From Sva-07 sp963743825 (lineage in GTDB: Bacteria > Actinomycetota > Acidimicrobiia > Acidimicrobiales > Ilumatobacteraceae), in assembly GCA_963743825.1 (NCBI GenBank), contig CAVURC010000004.1, forward strand, positions 62,001 through 126,000: a stretch of 64,000 nucleotides of DNA, written 5' to 3'. Shown here in pieces: positions 35,078-44,603 of the stretch. Position 1 is the stretch's first letter. Every line of letters begins with the position of its first letter. Below the pieces are notes generated by a model. It ran no database searches. It was given only the letters and a program-made list of their open reading frames with translations, and was not told the origin of the DNA. A program made the translations under genes and the position numbers.

Positions 35078-35816
35078 GTGCGCGGAGCCCGACTCGTTCT
35101 GATGCTCGCGGCCGGCGTCCTCGCGGCGTGCGCCGGCGACTCCTCGCCGTCGATCGGGCACCACCGTGTTCGCCGCGGCGTCGCTGACGGAGGCATTCAC
35201 GGAGCTGGGGGACGCGTTCACGCGGGAGCAACCCGATGCCGACCTGACGTTCAGTTTCGCGTCGTCGTCGGACCTCGCCCGACAGGTTGTCGAGGGTGCC
35301 CCGGTCGATGTGTTCGCATCGGCGGATCTCGCCAACATGGCCGAGGTGACCGGTGCAGGTGCCGCCTCGGCGGAACCCATGGTGTTCGCCACCAACCGTG
35401 CCGCGATCATCGTGGCGCCGGGCAATCCGCTCGACATCACGAGCGTCGACGACCTCGCTACGGCGGATCTCGTGGTCGTCGTGTGCTCTCCCGACGTTCC
35501 ATGTGGCACCTACGCCGGCGAGATCTTCGACAACGCCGGCGTCGACGTCACGCCGGATTCGTACGAGGAGAACGTCAAGGCGGTCGCCACCAAGGTCACG
35601 CTCGGCGAGGCCGACGCCGGCATCGTGTACACCACCGACGTACTGGCCGCCGGCGACGCGGCATCGGGCGTCGAGATCCCCGACGACGTCAACGTCATCG
35701 CCGAGTATCCGATCGTCGCGGTGTCCGACAGCACCGTTGCACGGGCGTTCATCGAGTTCGTCGCCGGCCCGGCCGGACAGCGAATCCTCGCCTCGTATGG
35801 CTTCGGGGCTCCATGA
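35078..35816 (+). CDS. modA: Molybdate ABC transporter substrate-binding lipoprotein ModA (frameshifted)
   Basis: A type II periplasmic-binding-fold lipoprotein of about 245 residues capturing molybdate/tungstate. From GTG 35078 a signal peptide leads to the lipobox LAAC (VLMLAAGVLAACAGD). The mature part is in another frame: TVFAAASLTEAFTELGDAF, DLTFSFASSSDLARQVVEGAPVDVFASAD (Ser-rich oxyanion site), TLGEADAGIVYTTDV and PAGQRILASYGF. One extra base near 35154-35160 separates signal and mature frames. The stop overlaps the modB ATG. Confidence 0.88.
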
Positions 35817-36661
35817 CGTCGCGCCGGACGGATCGGCTGCAGGAAGATCGTCGCGGGCGCGGTCGGCGTCAGCCGCTTCCCCCGCTGGTCTTCGCCCTGG
35901 CCATGGTGGCGATCGCATTCTTCGCGTTGCCGTTCCTCGGCCTGCTCTGGCGGGCGCCGTGGGGATCGGTGCTCGACGTGCTCGGGCAGCCGTCGGTACG
36001 CACCGCGCTGTGGCTGTCGCTGCGCACCTCCCTCGCAGCCACGTTGCTGTCCGTGGTGTTCGGTGTGCCCCTCGCGTGGCTGCTCGCCCGCGTGCCCTTC
36101 CCGGGAAGCTCGGCGGTCAGGGCGCTGTGTCTGCTGTCGATGGTGCTTCCACCCGTGGTCGGCGGCGTGGCGCTCTTCTTCTCGTTCGGCCGGCGGGGGT
36201 TGTTCGGCCAGTACCTCGACCGATGGTTCGACATCCAGCTGCCGTTCACGGCCTGGGGCGTGGTGGTTGCCCAGACGTTCGTGTCGATGCCATTCCTGGT
36301 GATCACCGTCGAGGCAGCACTGCGCCAGACGGACCGCCGCTACGAGGACGCGGCCCGAACTCTCGGTGGGTCGCGGTGGTACGTGTTCCGCCGCGTCACG
36401 ATGCCGGCGATCCGACCGGCGTTGATCGCCGGCGCGGTCCTCGCCTGGGCGCGCGCGCTCGGAGAGTTCGGCGCAACGATCACCTTCGCCGGCAACTTTC
36501 CCGGCACCACCCAGACGCTCCCGTTGGCGACGTATCTCGCGCTCGAGACCGATCCGCAGGAGGCACTGGTCATCAGCCTGTTGATGATCGCCGTGTCGTT
36601 CGCCGTCCTCATCGGGCTGCGCGACCGCTGGCTGGGCGGCGCACGGGCGGCGCTCGCATGA
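35813..36661 (+). CDS. modB: Molybdate ABC transporter permease ModB
   Basis: A 282-residue permease with six helices and the MetI-like EAA loop: EAALRQTDRRYEDAARTLGGSRWYVFRRVTMPA, then ALGEFGATITFAGNFPGTTQTLPLA, a run characteristic of ModB/CysT-type oxyanion permeases. The N-terminus is basic (MTSRRTDRLQEDRRGRGRRQ). Overlaps by four bases with modA and modC. Confidence 0.92.
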   Translation: MTSRRTDRLQEDRRGRGRRQPLPPLVFALAMVAIAFFALPFLGLLWRAPWGSVLDVLGQPSVRTALWLSLRTSLAATLLSVVFGVPLAWLLARVPFPGSSAVRALCLLSMVLPPVVGGVALFFSFGRRGLFGQYLDRWFDIQLPFTAWGVVVAQTFVSMPFLVITVEAALRQTDRRYEDAARTLGGSRWYVFRRVTMPAIRPALIAGAVLAWARALGEFGATITFAGNFPGTTQTLPLATYLALETDPQEALVISLLMIAVSFAVLIGLRDRWLGGARAALA

Positions 36662-37710
36662 GCCTCGATGCCTCGATCGGTGTGCAGCTCGGAGCGTTCG
36701 AGCTCGACGTGGAACTCACTGTCGAGCCCGGTGAGGTGCTCGCAGTGCTCGGACCGAACGGCTCGGGCAAATCGACACTGCTGCGCGCGCTCGGCGGACT
36801 CCTCCCGATCGACCGGGGCTCCATCGCCATCGATGGCACCGTGCTCGATGATCCCGGCACCGACACGTTCGTCCCTCCCGAGCTGCGCCCGATCGGCGTC
36901 GTGTTCCAGGACCATCTGCTCTTCGACCACATGAGTGCGCTCGAGAACGTTGCGTTCGGTCTGCGCGCCCGCGGCGCGAGCAAGTCCGTGGCACACGGCG
37001 TGGCGCTCGGATGGCTCGATCGGGTCGGGCTCGTCGAGGTTGCCGACATGCGCCCGAGGCAACTGTCGGGCGGCCAAGCGCAGCGAGTCGCACTGGCGCG
37101 GGCGCTGGCCACCGACCCGTCGATGCTGCTGCTCGACGAGCCCCTCGCCGCGCTCGATGTGGCCACACGCCAGGACGTGCGCCGCAGCCTGCGCCACTAC
37201 CTCGACACGTTCCACGGCGTGCGGCTGCTCGTCACCCACGATCCCGTCGACGCATACGCACTGGCGGATCGCATCGCAATCCTCGAACACGGTCGCATCG
37301 CCCAGACCGGCACGATTGCCGAGGTCACCGCGCACCCACGATCGCGATACGTCGCGGAACTCGTCGGGACCAACCTCGTGCGCGGAATCGTGACCGATGG
37401 TGTGCTCGTCACCGACACCGGCGCTCGCATCGTCGTGGCCGCCGACCCGGGGCCGGCGTTCGCCGTCATCCGCCCCCAGGCGATCACGTTGTCGTTGGGA
37501 GTCGACCCGACCAGCAGCGCCCGAAATGTGTGGTCGGGCATCGTCGGCGACATCGATCGCCTCGGCGATCGTGCGCGTGTCGTCGTCGATGGGCCACTGC
37601 CGGTGGTCGCCGAGATCACCACCGCATCGCTCGACGCGCTCGGACTGCGGCCGGGCGACGACGTCCACGCTGCGCTCAAGGCCACCGACATCACGACGTA
37701 TCCGGCATGA
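36658..37710 (+). CDS. modC: Molybdate ABC transporter ATPase ModC
   Basis: A 350-residue ATPase. Walker A AVLGPNGSGKSTLLRAL, Q-loop GVVFQDHLLFDHM, signature LSGGQAQRVALARAL, Walker B MLLLDEPLAALD, switch His in LLVTHDPVDA. After residue ~240 a TOBE/MOP-like C-terminal domain (IRPQAITLSL and AALKATDITTYPA) that in ModC can bind oxyanion for regulation. Overlaps modB and the PadR gene (ATGA). Confidence 0.92.
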   Translation: MSLDASIGVQLGAFELDVELTVEPGEVLAVLGPNGSGKSTLLRALGGLLPIDRGSIAIDGTVLDDPGTDTFVPPELRPIGVVFQDHLLFDHMSALENVAFGLRARGASKSVAHGVALGWLDRVGLVEVADMRPRQLSGGQAQRVALARALATDPSMLLLDEPLAALDVATRQDVRRSLRHYLDTFHGVRLLVTHDPVDAYALADRIAILEHGRIAQTGTIAEVTAHPRSRYVAELVGTNLVRGIVTDGVLVTDTGARIVVAADPGPAFAVIRPQAITLSLGVDPTSSARNVWSGIVGDIDRLGDRARVVVDGPLPVVAEITTASLDALGLRPGDDVHAALKATDITTYPA

Positions 37711-38348
37711 GCGCCAAGCGAAACCCCGACGACCTCCTGCTGGGGGAATGGGCCTGTCTCGGTCTGCTCTACGCGATGCCGTCGCACGGGTTCGCGATCG
37801 CTGCCCAACTCCGGCCCGATACCGAGGTCGGACGCGTCTGGTCGCTGTCGCGGCCGCTGACCTACCGGTCGCTCGATCAGCTCGTCGATCGGGGCCTCGT
37901 CAGACCGCTCGGCTCCGAGCCGGGCGACGCCGGCCCGAACCGGACCATCCTGGCGGCAACTCGAACCGGACGGGCACGGCTGCGAACGTGGCTCCGCTCG
38001 CCCGTCGAGCACCTCCGCGATCTTCGCAGCGAGCTGCTCCTGAAGATCGTGATCGCGGACCGATGTGGCATCGCGATCGACGACATGCTCCGAGCGCAAC
38101 GCGGTCGCCTCGAGGCCCACAGCTCATCGCTGTCGGATGTCGCATTCGACGCCGACGACGCCGTCGTCGACACGGTGGCCCTCTGGCGGTTCGAGGCCTC
38201 GCAGGCCGGGTTGCGGTTCCTCGACCAACTCGCCGACGCGGTCGATCGTCAGGTGGTCACGCCGTCGGCCGACGTGCGAGTCGGTACGTCGCGAGTGCGG
38301 CGGCAATCGCCAACAGCGCCAGCGTCGACACCATCCCGACGGACGTGA
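37707..38348 (+). CDS. PadR-family transcriptional regulator in the mod operon
   Basis: A 213-residue PadR-type regulator: LLLGEWACLGLLYAMPSHGF, TYRSLDQLVDRGLVRPLG (winged helix) and the effector region RTWLRSPVEHLRDLRSELLLKI. The start overlaps the modC stop, placing it in the operon; ModE is the classical molybdate regulator, so a PadR here would be an alternative control or may regulate another process. The last 30 residues overlap the 3' end of the convergent zinc-ribbon protein gene by 92 bp, suggesting the stop may be displaced. Confidence 0.82.
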   Translation: MSAKRNPDDLLLGEWACLGLLYAMPSHGFAIAAQLRPDTEVGRVWSLSRPLTYRSLDQLVDRGLVRPLGSEPGDAGPNRTILAATRTGRARLRTWLRSPVEHLRDLRSELLLKIVIADRCGIAIDDMLRAQRGRLEAHSSSLSDVAFDADDAVVDTVALWRFEASQAGLRFLDQLADAVDRQVVTPSADVRVGTSRVRRQSPTAPASTPSRRT

Positions 38349-39441
38349 CTGCATGCGGGACGGTGGTCGCAGCTCCCGGGTTCTGCACGGCGATGCCGAT
38401 CGGGCGGCTGCCCAGCTCGGCCAACGACACCGCCCAGAGCACCACGGCGACGCTCGTCGCACCCGCCGCGAGCCCCAGCCCGTAGCTCCGCACGAGCAAC
38501 ATGCCGACCACGCCGGCCGCCACGATCAAGCCGACCTGGCCGAGCCTGCCGGCGAAGAATGCCGTCGGGAGGTCGAAGTTCGGATCGGGTGAACGGAAGT
38601 TGTCGGCGAAGGTCGCATCCCCGACCGGGATGAGTGGGCCGAACCCGAGGATCACCGACGCGACCGCGGTCACCGCAGCGATCAGCGGGTTGAGCGCACG
38701 GTGTCCACCCGTGCCCGCCGATCGCAATGATGCGCTGAACACCAGGATCCCGACGACACCGACACCGACGATCAACCACCAGCCGATGTCGCGGGTCACC
38801 CGCAAGGTGAACTCCTCGGTCGAGGTTCGCGTGACCGATTCGGCGATCGCGATCGGGAGCTCGGCGAGCCCGATCGAGAGCCCGGCCCAGCCGGCCAGTG
38901 CGAGTCCGGCCCCTCCGGCCAGACCCGCTCCCCAACGGAGCCCGAAGCAGGCAAGCAGGCCACCGAGCACCATGACAGCGGCGCCCGCGAACGCGGCCGG
39001 CCCGAGGTCGCTCCCGAGGTCGGCGAGGTTTTGGGGTCCCGTGGCGATTCCGGCCGCCGGGCGCGTGGTGCGGATGTCGACCACGTCGGCGACGACGGTC
39101 ATCAGGACGGCGATCGCCCCGAACAGCGACAGGATGAACACGACTCGGACCTTGAACGATTCACGCGGGGCGGGGTACTCCGCGAGATCGTCGCTGCCGT
39201 CGAAGACGGCCGGCATCTCGACGGTCGGGCTCGGATCGCACGGCGGACTGTCATCGATGATGAACGTTGCTTCGGTCACGTCGTCAGCGCTGCTGAGCGA
39301 CGCGATCACTGGCGCCGCGGCCTCGACGGTCGGCGGCTCGGTGAGCAGGAGCGGTTCAGTCGGCTGATCGAGCGCGGCACCGCACTCGTGGCAGAACTTC
39401 TGAGTCTCGGCGACGTCGCTCCCGCAGCTCGTACACACCAT
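38257..39441 (-). CDS. Zinc-ribbon membrane protein of unknown function
   Basis: A 394-residue protein starting with a zinc ribbon (MVCTSCGSDVAETQKFCHECG: two Cys-x2-Cys knuckles), then an acidic linker to about residue 95, and about nine membrane helices beginning VRVVFILSLFGAIAVLMTVVADVV. Helices are Gly/Ala-rich and include GAGLAGGAGLALAGWAGLSIGL and GWWLIVGVGVVGILVF. The family is unrecognised; similar zinc-ribbon/multi-helix layouts occur widely in actinobacteria. It diverges from gluQ by 40 bases. Confidence 0.78.
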   Translation of the reverse strand: MVCTSCGSDVAETQKFCHECGAALDQPTEPLLLTEPPTVEAAAPVIASLSSADDVTEATFIIDDSPPCDPSPTVEMPAVFDGSDDLAEYPAPRESFKVRVVFILSLFGAIAVLMTVVADVVDIRTTRPAAGIATGPQNLADLGSDLGPAAFAGAAVMVLGGLLACFGLRWGAGLAGGAGLALAGWAGLSIGLAELPIAIAESVTRTSTEEFTLRVTRDIGWWLIVGVGVVGILVFSASLRSAGTGGHRALNPLIAAVTAVASVILGFGPLIPVGDATFADNFRSPDPNFDLPTAFFAGRLGQVGLIVAAGVVGMLLVRSYGLGLAAGATSVAVVLWAVSLAELGSRPIGIAVQNPGAATTVPHAVTSVGMVSTLALLAIAAALATYRLARRPTA

Positions 39442-39481
39442 CACCACGACTGTACGTGATCGCTCACGCGAGAATGCTCGG

Positions 39482-40408
39482 ATGACAGGTCGGTTTGCGC
39501 CATCACCGACGGGTGACCTGCACGTGGGCAATCTCCGAACAGCGGTGATTGCATGGCTGTCGGCGCGGTCGCAGGGTGAGCCGTTCCTGGTGCGCATGGA
39601 AGACCTCGACCGCCGGCAATCGAGCATCGACCACGAGGCGGCGCAGCTGCGTGACCTCACCGCGATCGGGCTCGACTGGGACGGTGAGGTCGTGCGCCAG
39701 AGCGATCGATTCGATCGCTACGAACAGGCCATCACCGACCTCGAGGCGCGGGGCCTGGTGTACGAGTGCTACTGCACGCGACGCGAGATACGCGACGAGA
39801 TCGACGCATCGGCGCAGGCACCTCACGGTCCTCCCGGCTCGTACTCGGGCACATGTCGCGATCTCACCGACGCCGCCAGGGCGGCGCATCGTGCCGACGG
39901 GCGCCGCCCGGCACTTCGACTGCGCTCCGACCACCGAACCGTCACCTTCGCCGACCGTTTCGTCGGCCAGGTGAGCGGAGTCGTCGACGACGTCGTGCTG
40001 CGCCGTAACGACGGCGTTCCTGCCTACAACCTCGCCGTCGTGGTCGACGACGCGGCGCAGGGCGTGACCGAGGTCGTTCGGGGCGACGACCTCGTGTCGT
40101 CGACGCCCCGCCAGATCCTTCTGCAGGAGCTTCTCGGCCTCCCACGTCCGTCGTACCTGCATGTTCCGCTCGTCGTCGATCGCTCGGGGGAGCGACTCGC
40201 CAAGCGCCGTGGAAGTCATGTGACCATCGCCGACCTCGGGGTGCACGGTGTCGACGTCGCCGACATCGTGGCCTGGATCGTCTCGTCGCTCGGGCGCGGC
40301 GAGGTCGATCGCGATCTCACTCTGCGTGATCTGATCGCGCCCTTCGTCGTCGACGATCTCCCGCGCCGACCGTGCCCGGCTCCGCCGTTCGTCGCCGACG
40401 CTCCGTGA
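39482..40408 (+). CDS. gluQ: Glutamyl-Q tRNA(Asp) synthetase (GluQ-RS)
   Basis: A 308-residue truncated glutamyl-tRNA synthetase paralogue that attaches glutamate to queuosine of tRNA-Asp. N-terminal GRFAPSPTGDLHVGNLRTAV carries the HIGH-equivalent HVGN; the zinc-binding segment YECYCTRREI...YSGTCRDL has the Cys-x-Cys, Tyr, Cys pattern of GluQ; the KMSKS equivalent is LAKRRGS. It lacks the anticodon-binding domain, as expected. Function depends on queuosine made elsewhere; no que gene is in the window. Confidence 0.92.
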   Translation: MTGRFAPSPTGDLHVGNLRTAVIAWLSARSQGEPFLVRMEDLDRRQSSIDHEAAQLRDLTAIGLDWDGEVVRQSDRFDRYEQAITDLEARGLVYECYCTRREIRDEIDASAQAPHGPPGSYSGTCRDLTDAARAAHRADGRRPALRLRSDHRTVTFADRFVGQVSGVVDDVVLRRNDGVPAYNLAVVVDDAAQGVTEVVRGDDLVSSTPRQILLQELLGLPRPSYLHVPLVVDRSGERLAKRRGSHVTIADLGVHGVDVADIVAWIVSSLGRGEVDRDLTLRDLIAPFVVDDLPRRPCPAPPFVADAP

Positions 40409-40518
40409 TGGCGCCCGATCGGCGACATCCGGGCGTTCGTCACCCGAAATCGAACGATGCGGTGAACATCGAGCAGGTGCCGACACCCCGAGCGAGTTGA
40501 CCGTTATCCTCACGTTCT

Positions 40519-41440
40519 GTGGTGGTTGAGCAACGGCGTCGCGCACTGATCGGCACCCTCGTGGTGTTCGGATCCGTCGCGCTCGTCGGCTGTTCCACCG
40601 CGGTCACGAGCGGTTCCGGCGGCGACGGGGCGAGCGCCGCAGTCACGTCGACGACCGAGGCGGAGACGCCCACCACGACACGTGTCCCGACCACGACCGA
40701 GGCGCCAACCACCACCGAGGCACCGCCGCCACCCGAGACCACCGAGGCGACCACCACCGCTCGCGCCGACCACCACGCTTGCTCCGGTCCTCGTCGCGCC
40801 GCTCGTCGAACCGCTCCGTGCGGTCGGCGGGAGCAGCGGCGCCGACACCGCTCGAGTCCAGATGCGCCTGCTGGAGTTGGGCTTCTGGCTCACCGGGGCG
40901 GACGGTGGCTACGGACTCACCACCAAGCAGGCCGTCATGGCCTTCCAGAAGTACATGGCGCTCGACGCGAGCGGCAAGGTCGACCAGGCAACCGCCGACG
41001 CCCTGTCGACCATGACGGCGCGTCCGGTTGCACGCGCCAACTCCGGCACGCTCATCGAGGTCGACAAGTCGAAGCAACTGCTGTTCTTCGTGATCGACGA
41101 CACGACTGCGTGGATCCTCAACACCTCCACCGGCAACGGCGAGGAATACATCGAGGAAGACAAGAACACCCCCGGTGAACTGATCACCGGTGTGTCGCTC
41201 ACCCCCGACGGATTGCACGAGGTCAACCGCGAACGACCCGAGGGCTGGTGGGAGGGTGACCTCGGCGAGATCTACCGACCGAAGTACTTCGTCGGTGGCG
41301 TGGCCGTACACGGCTCCAACAGCATCCCGAACTACCCGGCCTCGCACGGATGTGTGCGGGTCAGCGTTCCGGCGATGGACTGGATCTGGGAGAGCGGCAT
41401 CATGCCGCTGCGCACTCCGGTCTGGGTTCACGGCGGCTGA
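40519..41440 (+). CDS. L,D-transpeptidase with peptidoglycan-binding domain, lipoprotein (frameshifted)
   Basis: A cell-wall enzyme of about 306 residues making 3-3 crosslinks or attaching proteins to peptidoglycan. The N-terminus is a lipoprotein signal (TLVVFGSVALVGCSTAV), then a Thr/Pro/Glu-rich spacer. One extra base near 40755-40775 shifts frame within this spacer; the continuation has PG_binding_1 (RVQMRLLELGFWLTGADGGYG, AVMAFQKYMALDASG) and a YkuD catalytic domain with HGSNSIPNYPASHGCVRVS (His and Cys nucleophile). GTG start. Confidence 0.88.
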
Positions 41441-41494
41441 GCCGCCCCGTCGACCGATTGTCCGCGACTCGCGTCGTTCTGGGAAGCTCCGGCG

Positions 41495-44481
41495 ATGCTG
41501 CCGACCATCGGAGCCATCCGCCCCTGGGCCGACCCGCACGTCGTGTCGCTCGGCCGGCTCGACATGCGTGCACCGACCGTTGCCTTCGACTCGGTCGAAC
41601 GTGCGAGATCGACTGACCCTGCCGCTGACCCTGCCTCGGTCTGGCGGCGGCCACTCGGCGGTCGCTGGGACTTCCGCCTGTTCGACACCCCCGACGAGGT
41701 GACTGCGGCCGCCATCGAACGCCCGCCCGGCGCTCGTTCATGGACGAAGGTGAACGTGCCGGGCAACTGGACGTTGCAGGGTGTCGACGACCATCCGCAG
41801 TACACGAACGTCCGCATGCCGTTCGATGGCCCGCCACCGCGACTTCCGGACAGGAATCCGACGGGCGTCTATCGACGCCAGGTCACCGTGCCGGCACGGT
41901 GGAGTGGTCGCCAGGTCGTGATCCACATCGGCGGTGCCGAGAGCGTGCACGCGGTCTACGTCAATGGTCGGTTCGTCGGGTACGGCACCGACAGCCGACT
42001 GGCGAGCGAGTACGACGTGACCGCGTTCGTGCAGTCCGGGTTGAACGATGTGGCAATCGTCGTGATCCGTTGGAGCGCCCACAGCTATGTGGAAGACCAG
42101 GACCAGTGGTGGATGGCCGGGCTGCACCGTGAGGTGTACCTCGAGGCGAGGACACCGATCAATCTGACGTCGTTGGTCTGCGACGCCGGGCTGCGTGACA
42201 CGACCGGCACCCTCGAGGTGAGTGCGACCGTCGGAGGCATGCGGCCCCCTGCCGCCGGTTGGCAGGTGCGCTTCGGGCTCGAGACAATGCGCGGTCGCAG
42301 GGTCGCCCGCGCGGTGACGAGCAACGTGCCGCATTCCTTCTCGACGCCCTATCTGTTCAGTGGGCATCGGGCGACGGCGCGCTTCGAGGTCGTCGACGTC
42401 GATGCGTGGTCGGCCGAGTCACCGACGCGCTACCGGGTGATCGCCGAACTCGTCGATCCCGACGGAGCGGTCGTCGAGGTTCATCAGCAGTTGATCGGGT
42501 TCCGCAGCGTCGAGGTCCGCGATCGTCAGTTGCTCGTCAACGGCCGGCCGATCTGGATCTTCGGTGTGAACCGTCACGATCATCATCCCGTGCGGGGCAA
42601 GGCGGTCACCGTCGACGACATGCGCGACGACCTGCTCGCCATGCGGCGTCACAACATCACCGCCGTGCGGTGTTCGCACTATCCGAACGACCCGCGCTTT
42701 CTCGATCTCTGCGACGAGATCGGCATGTACGTCGTCGACGAGGCCAACATCGAGAGCCACGCCTACAACACCAGCCTGTGCCACGACGCTCGGTACCGGT
42801 CGACCTGGCTGTCGCGCGGGGCGCGGATGGTCGAGCGTGACCGCAATCACCCGAGCGTGATCATGTGGTCGCTCGGCAACGAGTCGGGCTACGGCGCCAA
42901 CCACGACGCACTGGCCGGCTGGATCCGGCGGACCGATCCGTCGCGTCCGCTGCACTATGAAGGTGCGGTCTTCCACCGGGGCTGGGTCGATGGCGGGCTG
43001 CGCGTCCAGCGACATCGTGTGCCCGATGTACCCGACGATCGATGCCATCGAGGAGTACGGGCGCAGTGGTCTCGGTGATCGGCCGCTCATCATGTGCGAG
43101 TACAGCCATGCGATGGGCAACTCGAATGGGTCGCTCGCCGATTACTGGGATGTGATCACGTCGACGCCTGGCCTGCAGGGCGGCTTCATCTGGGAGTGGA
43201 AGGACCACGGGCTGCTCGCCCGACTTCCCAACGGCAAGCGAGGGTTCGCCTATGGCGGTCAGTTCGGCGACGAGCCCAACGACGGCAATTTCGTCGCCGA
43301 TGGTCTGATGTCGGCCGACCTCCATCCGCATCCTGCGATGCAGGAGGTCATGTGGGTGCATCGGCCCGTCGTGGTGGCCCTCGACGACGGGATGCTGACG
43401 ATCAGCAACCGTCGCAGCTTCACCGACCTCGCCGACCTGCGCGCCACCTGGGAACTGCTGGTGGCGGGTTCGATCATCGACGTCGGCGAGCTCGACGTCG
43501 GCGAGGTGCCACCATCGACCACCGTTCGAGTCGGCCTGCCGTGCTCCATCCCCGACGCGTCAGACGCTCACCTCACCATCCGCTGGTCGCAACGTCGAGC
43601 CACCCCCTGGTCCCCCCGCGGTCACCAGGTCGCCTGGGACCAACTCCCCCACTCCGAACCCCAAACCGAAAAATGCGGGGATTCGGTCACCAGGCGCACA
43701 AATCTCCGCACATTTCGGAACGTCGACGCCAGCGACCCGAAATGTGCGGCGAATCGTGCATCCAGCGCACTTTCCAGCGCATTTTTCGGGGAGGGGGGAG
43801 GGCCGGAGTTGTCGGTGTTCCGGGCGCCGGTCGACAACGACGGGCTGAAGTTGCTGGACGATCTCGGCGAGGCGTTCGGTGTGGGGGCCAAGACGCTGGC
43901 ACGGTGGCGCCGTGCCGGTGTCGATCGGCTGCGCGGCCGACGAACTCGTGACGCACACCCACGACGTCGAGACACTCGACGACGGTTCGCAGGTGCACAC
44001 CCACGACGTGATCGTCGATCTCGATGATCTTGCCCGTGTCGGCGTCAGCTTCGAGCTGGCACCCGGATTCGATCGGGTGCGATGGTACGGGCGCGGTCCG
44101 CTGGAGAACTATCCGGACCGCAACCGTGGAGCGCTCCTCGGCGTCTGGGAGGCGGGGATCGACGAGTCGCCCTATCTCGTCCCGCAGGAGTTCGGCCTCC
44201 GCACCGATTGCCGGTGGTTCGAGTTCATGTCGGGCGACGCAACGCTGCGACTCGACGTGCTCGATCCGACCGTGATGCACGTGTCGGCGACCAGGTTCAC
44301 CGCGCAGGATCTCTACGTTGCGGGACACGAGACCGACCTGCAGCCGCGTCGAACACTCGTGGTGCACGCTGACGTTGCGCATCGCGGCCTCGGCACGGCC
44401 AGCTGTGGCCCCGACGTACTCGACCGCTACCGGATCGGTCGAGGTTCGTACCGCTTCAGCTACCGACTCTCGGTTCGCTGA
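41495..44481 (+). CDS. lacZ: Glycoside hydrolase family 2 beta-galactosidase (two frameshifts, repeat insertions)
   Basis: A LacZ-type protein of about 995 residues. Sugar-binding domain: WTKVNVPGNWTLQG and VYVNGRFVGYGTDSRL; catalytic barrel: acid/base Glu in MWSLGNESGYG and nucleophile Glu in IMCEYSHAMGNS; C-terminal beta-sandwich with FRAPVDNDGLKLLDD and RVRWYGRGPLENYPDR. Extra bases near 42991-42996 and 43934-43939 split it into three frames. Between VAWDQLPHSEP and LSVFRAPVDNDG two inverted 53-bp palindromes (43666, 43737) are translated in frame, adding about 40 non-native residues. No transporter or regulator neighbours; substrate may be another beta-galactoside. Confidence 0.9.
43666..43718. 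repeat. 53-bp palindromic element, copy 2 (inside lacZ)
   Basis: CCGAAAAATGC...TGCACATTTCGG-type element in reverse orientation relative to the copies at 8785 and 43737; ends and length match. It is translated in frame within the GH2 gene. An 18-bp spacer separates it from the next copy. Confidence 0.82.
43737..43789. repeat. 53-bp palindromic element, copy 3 (inside lacZ)
   Basis: Starts CCGAAATGTGC and ends GCATTTTTCGG like the intergenic copy at 8785-8837, in direct orientation and also 53 bp long. With copy 2 it forms an inverted pair inside the gene. Confidence 0.82.
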
Positions 44482-44530
44482 GAATCGGAGCACGCCACTC
44501 CAGCCTCCACCCTCCACCCTCCACCCATCA

Positions 44531-44584
44531 CGGTTTGCGTTGCAGTTCCGTTGACCCGGCCCAACAGAACTGCAACGCAAACCG
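44531..44584. repeat. 54-bp CGGTTTGCG palindromic element, copy 2
   Basis: CGGTTTGCGTTGCAGTTC and GAACTGCAACGCAAACCG are perfect 18-bp arms around an 18-nt loop that itself has GTTG/CAAC. It lies between lacZ (stop 44481) and the convergent MBL-Rieske gene (stop 44604). A C-rich run of CCTCCAC units (about 44500-44525) precedes it. Likely bidirectional terminator. Confidence 0.88.
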
Positions 44585-44603
44585 TCGAGGGGGGTGCGCG
44601 CGA

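Noticed and set aside
35045..35078. TTG 35045 as modA start
   Set aside because: It would place the regulatory TGACTAGTC repeats in the coding region and spoil the signal peptide; GTG 35078 gives a standard lipoprotein leader.
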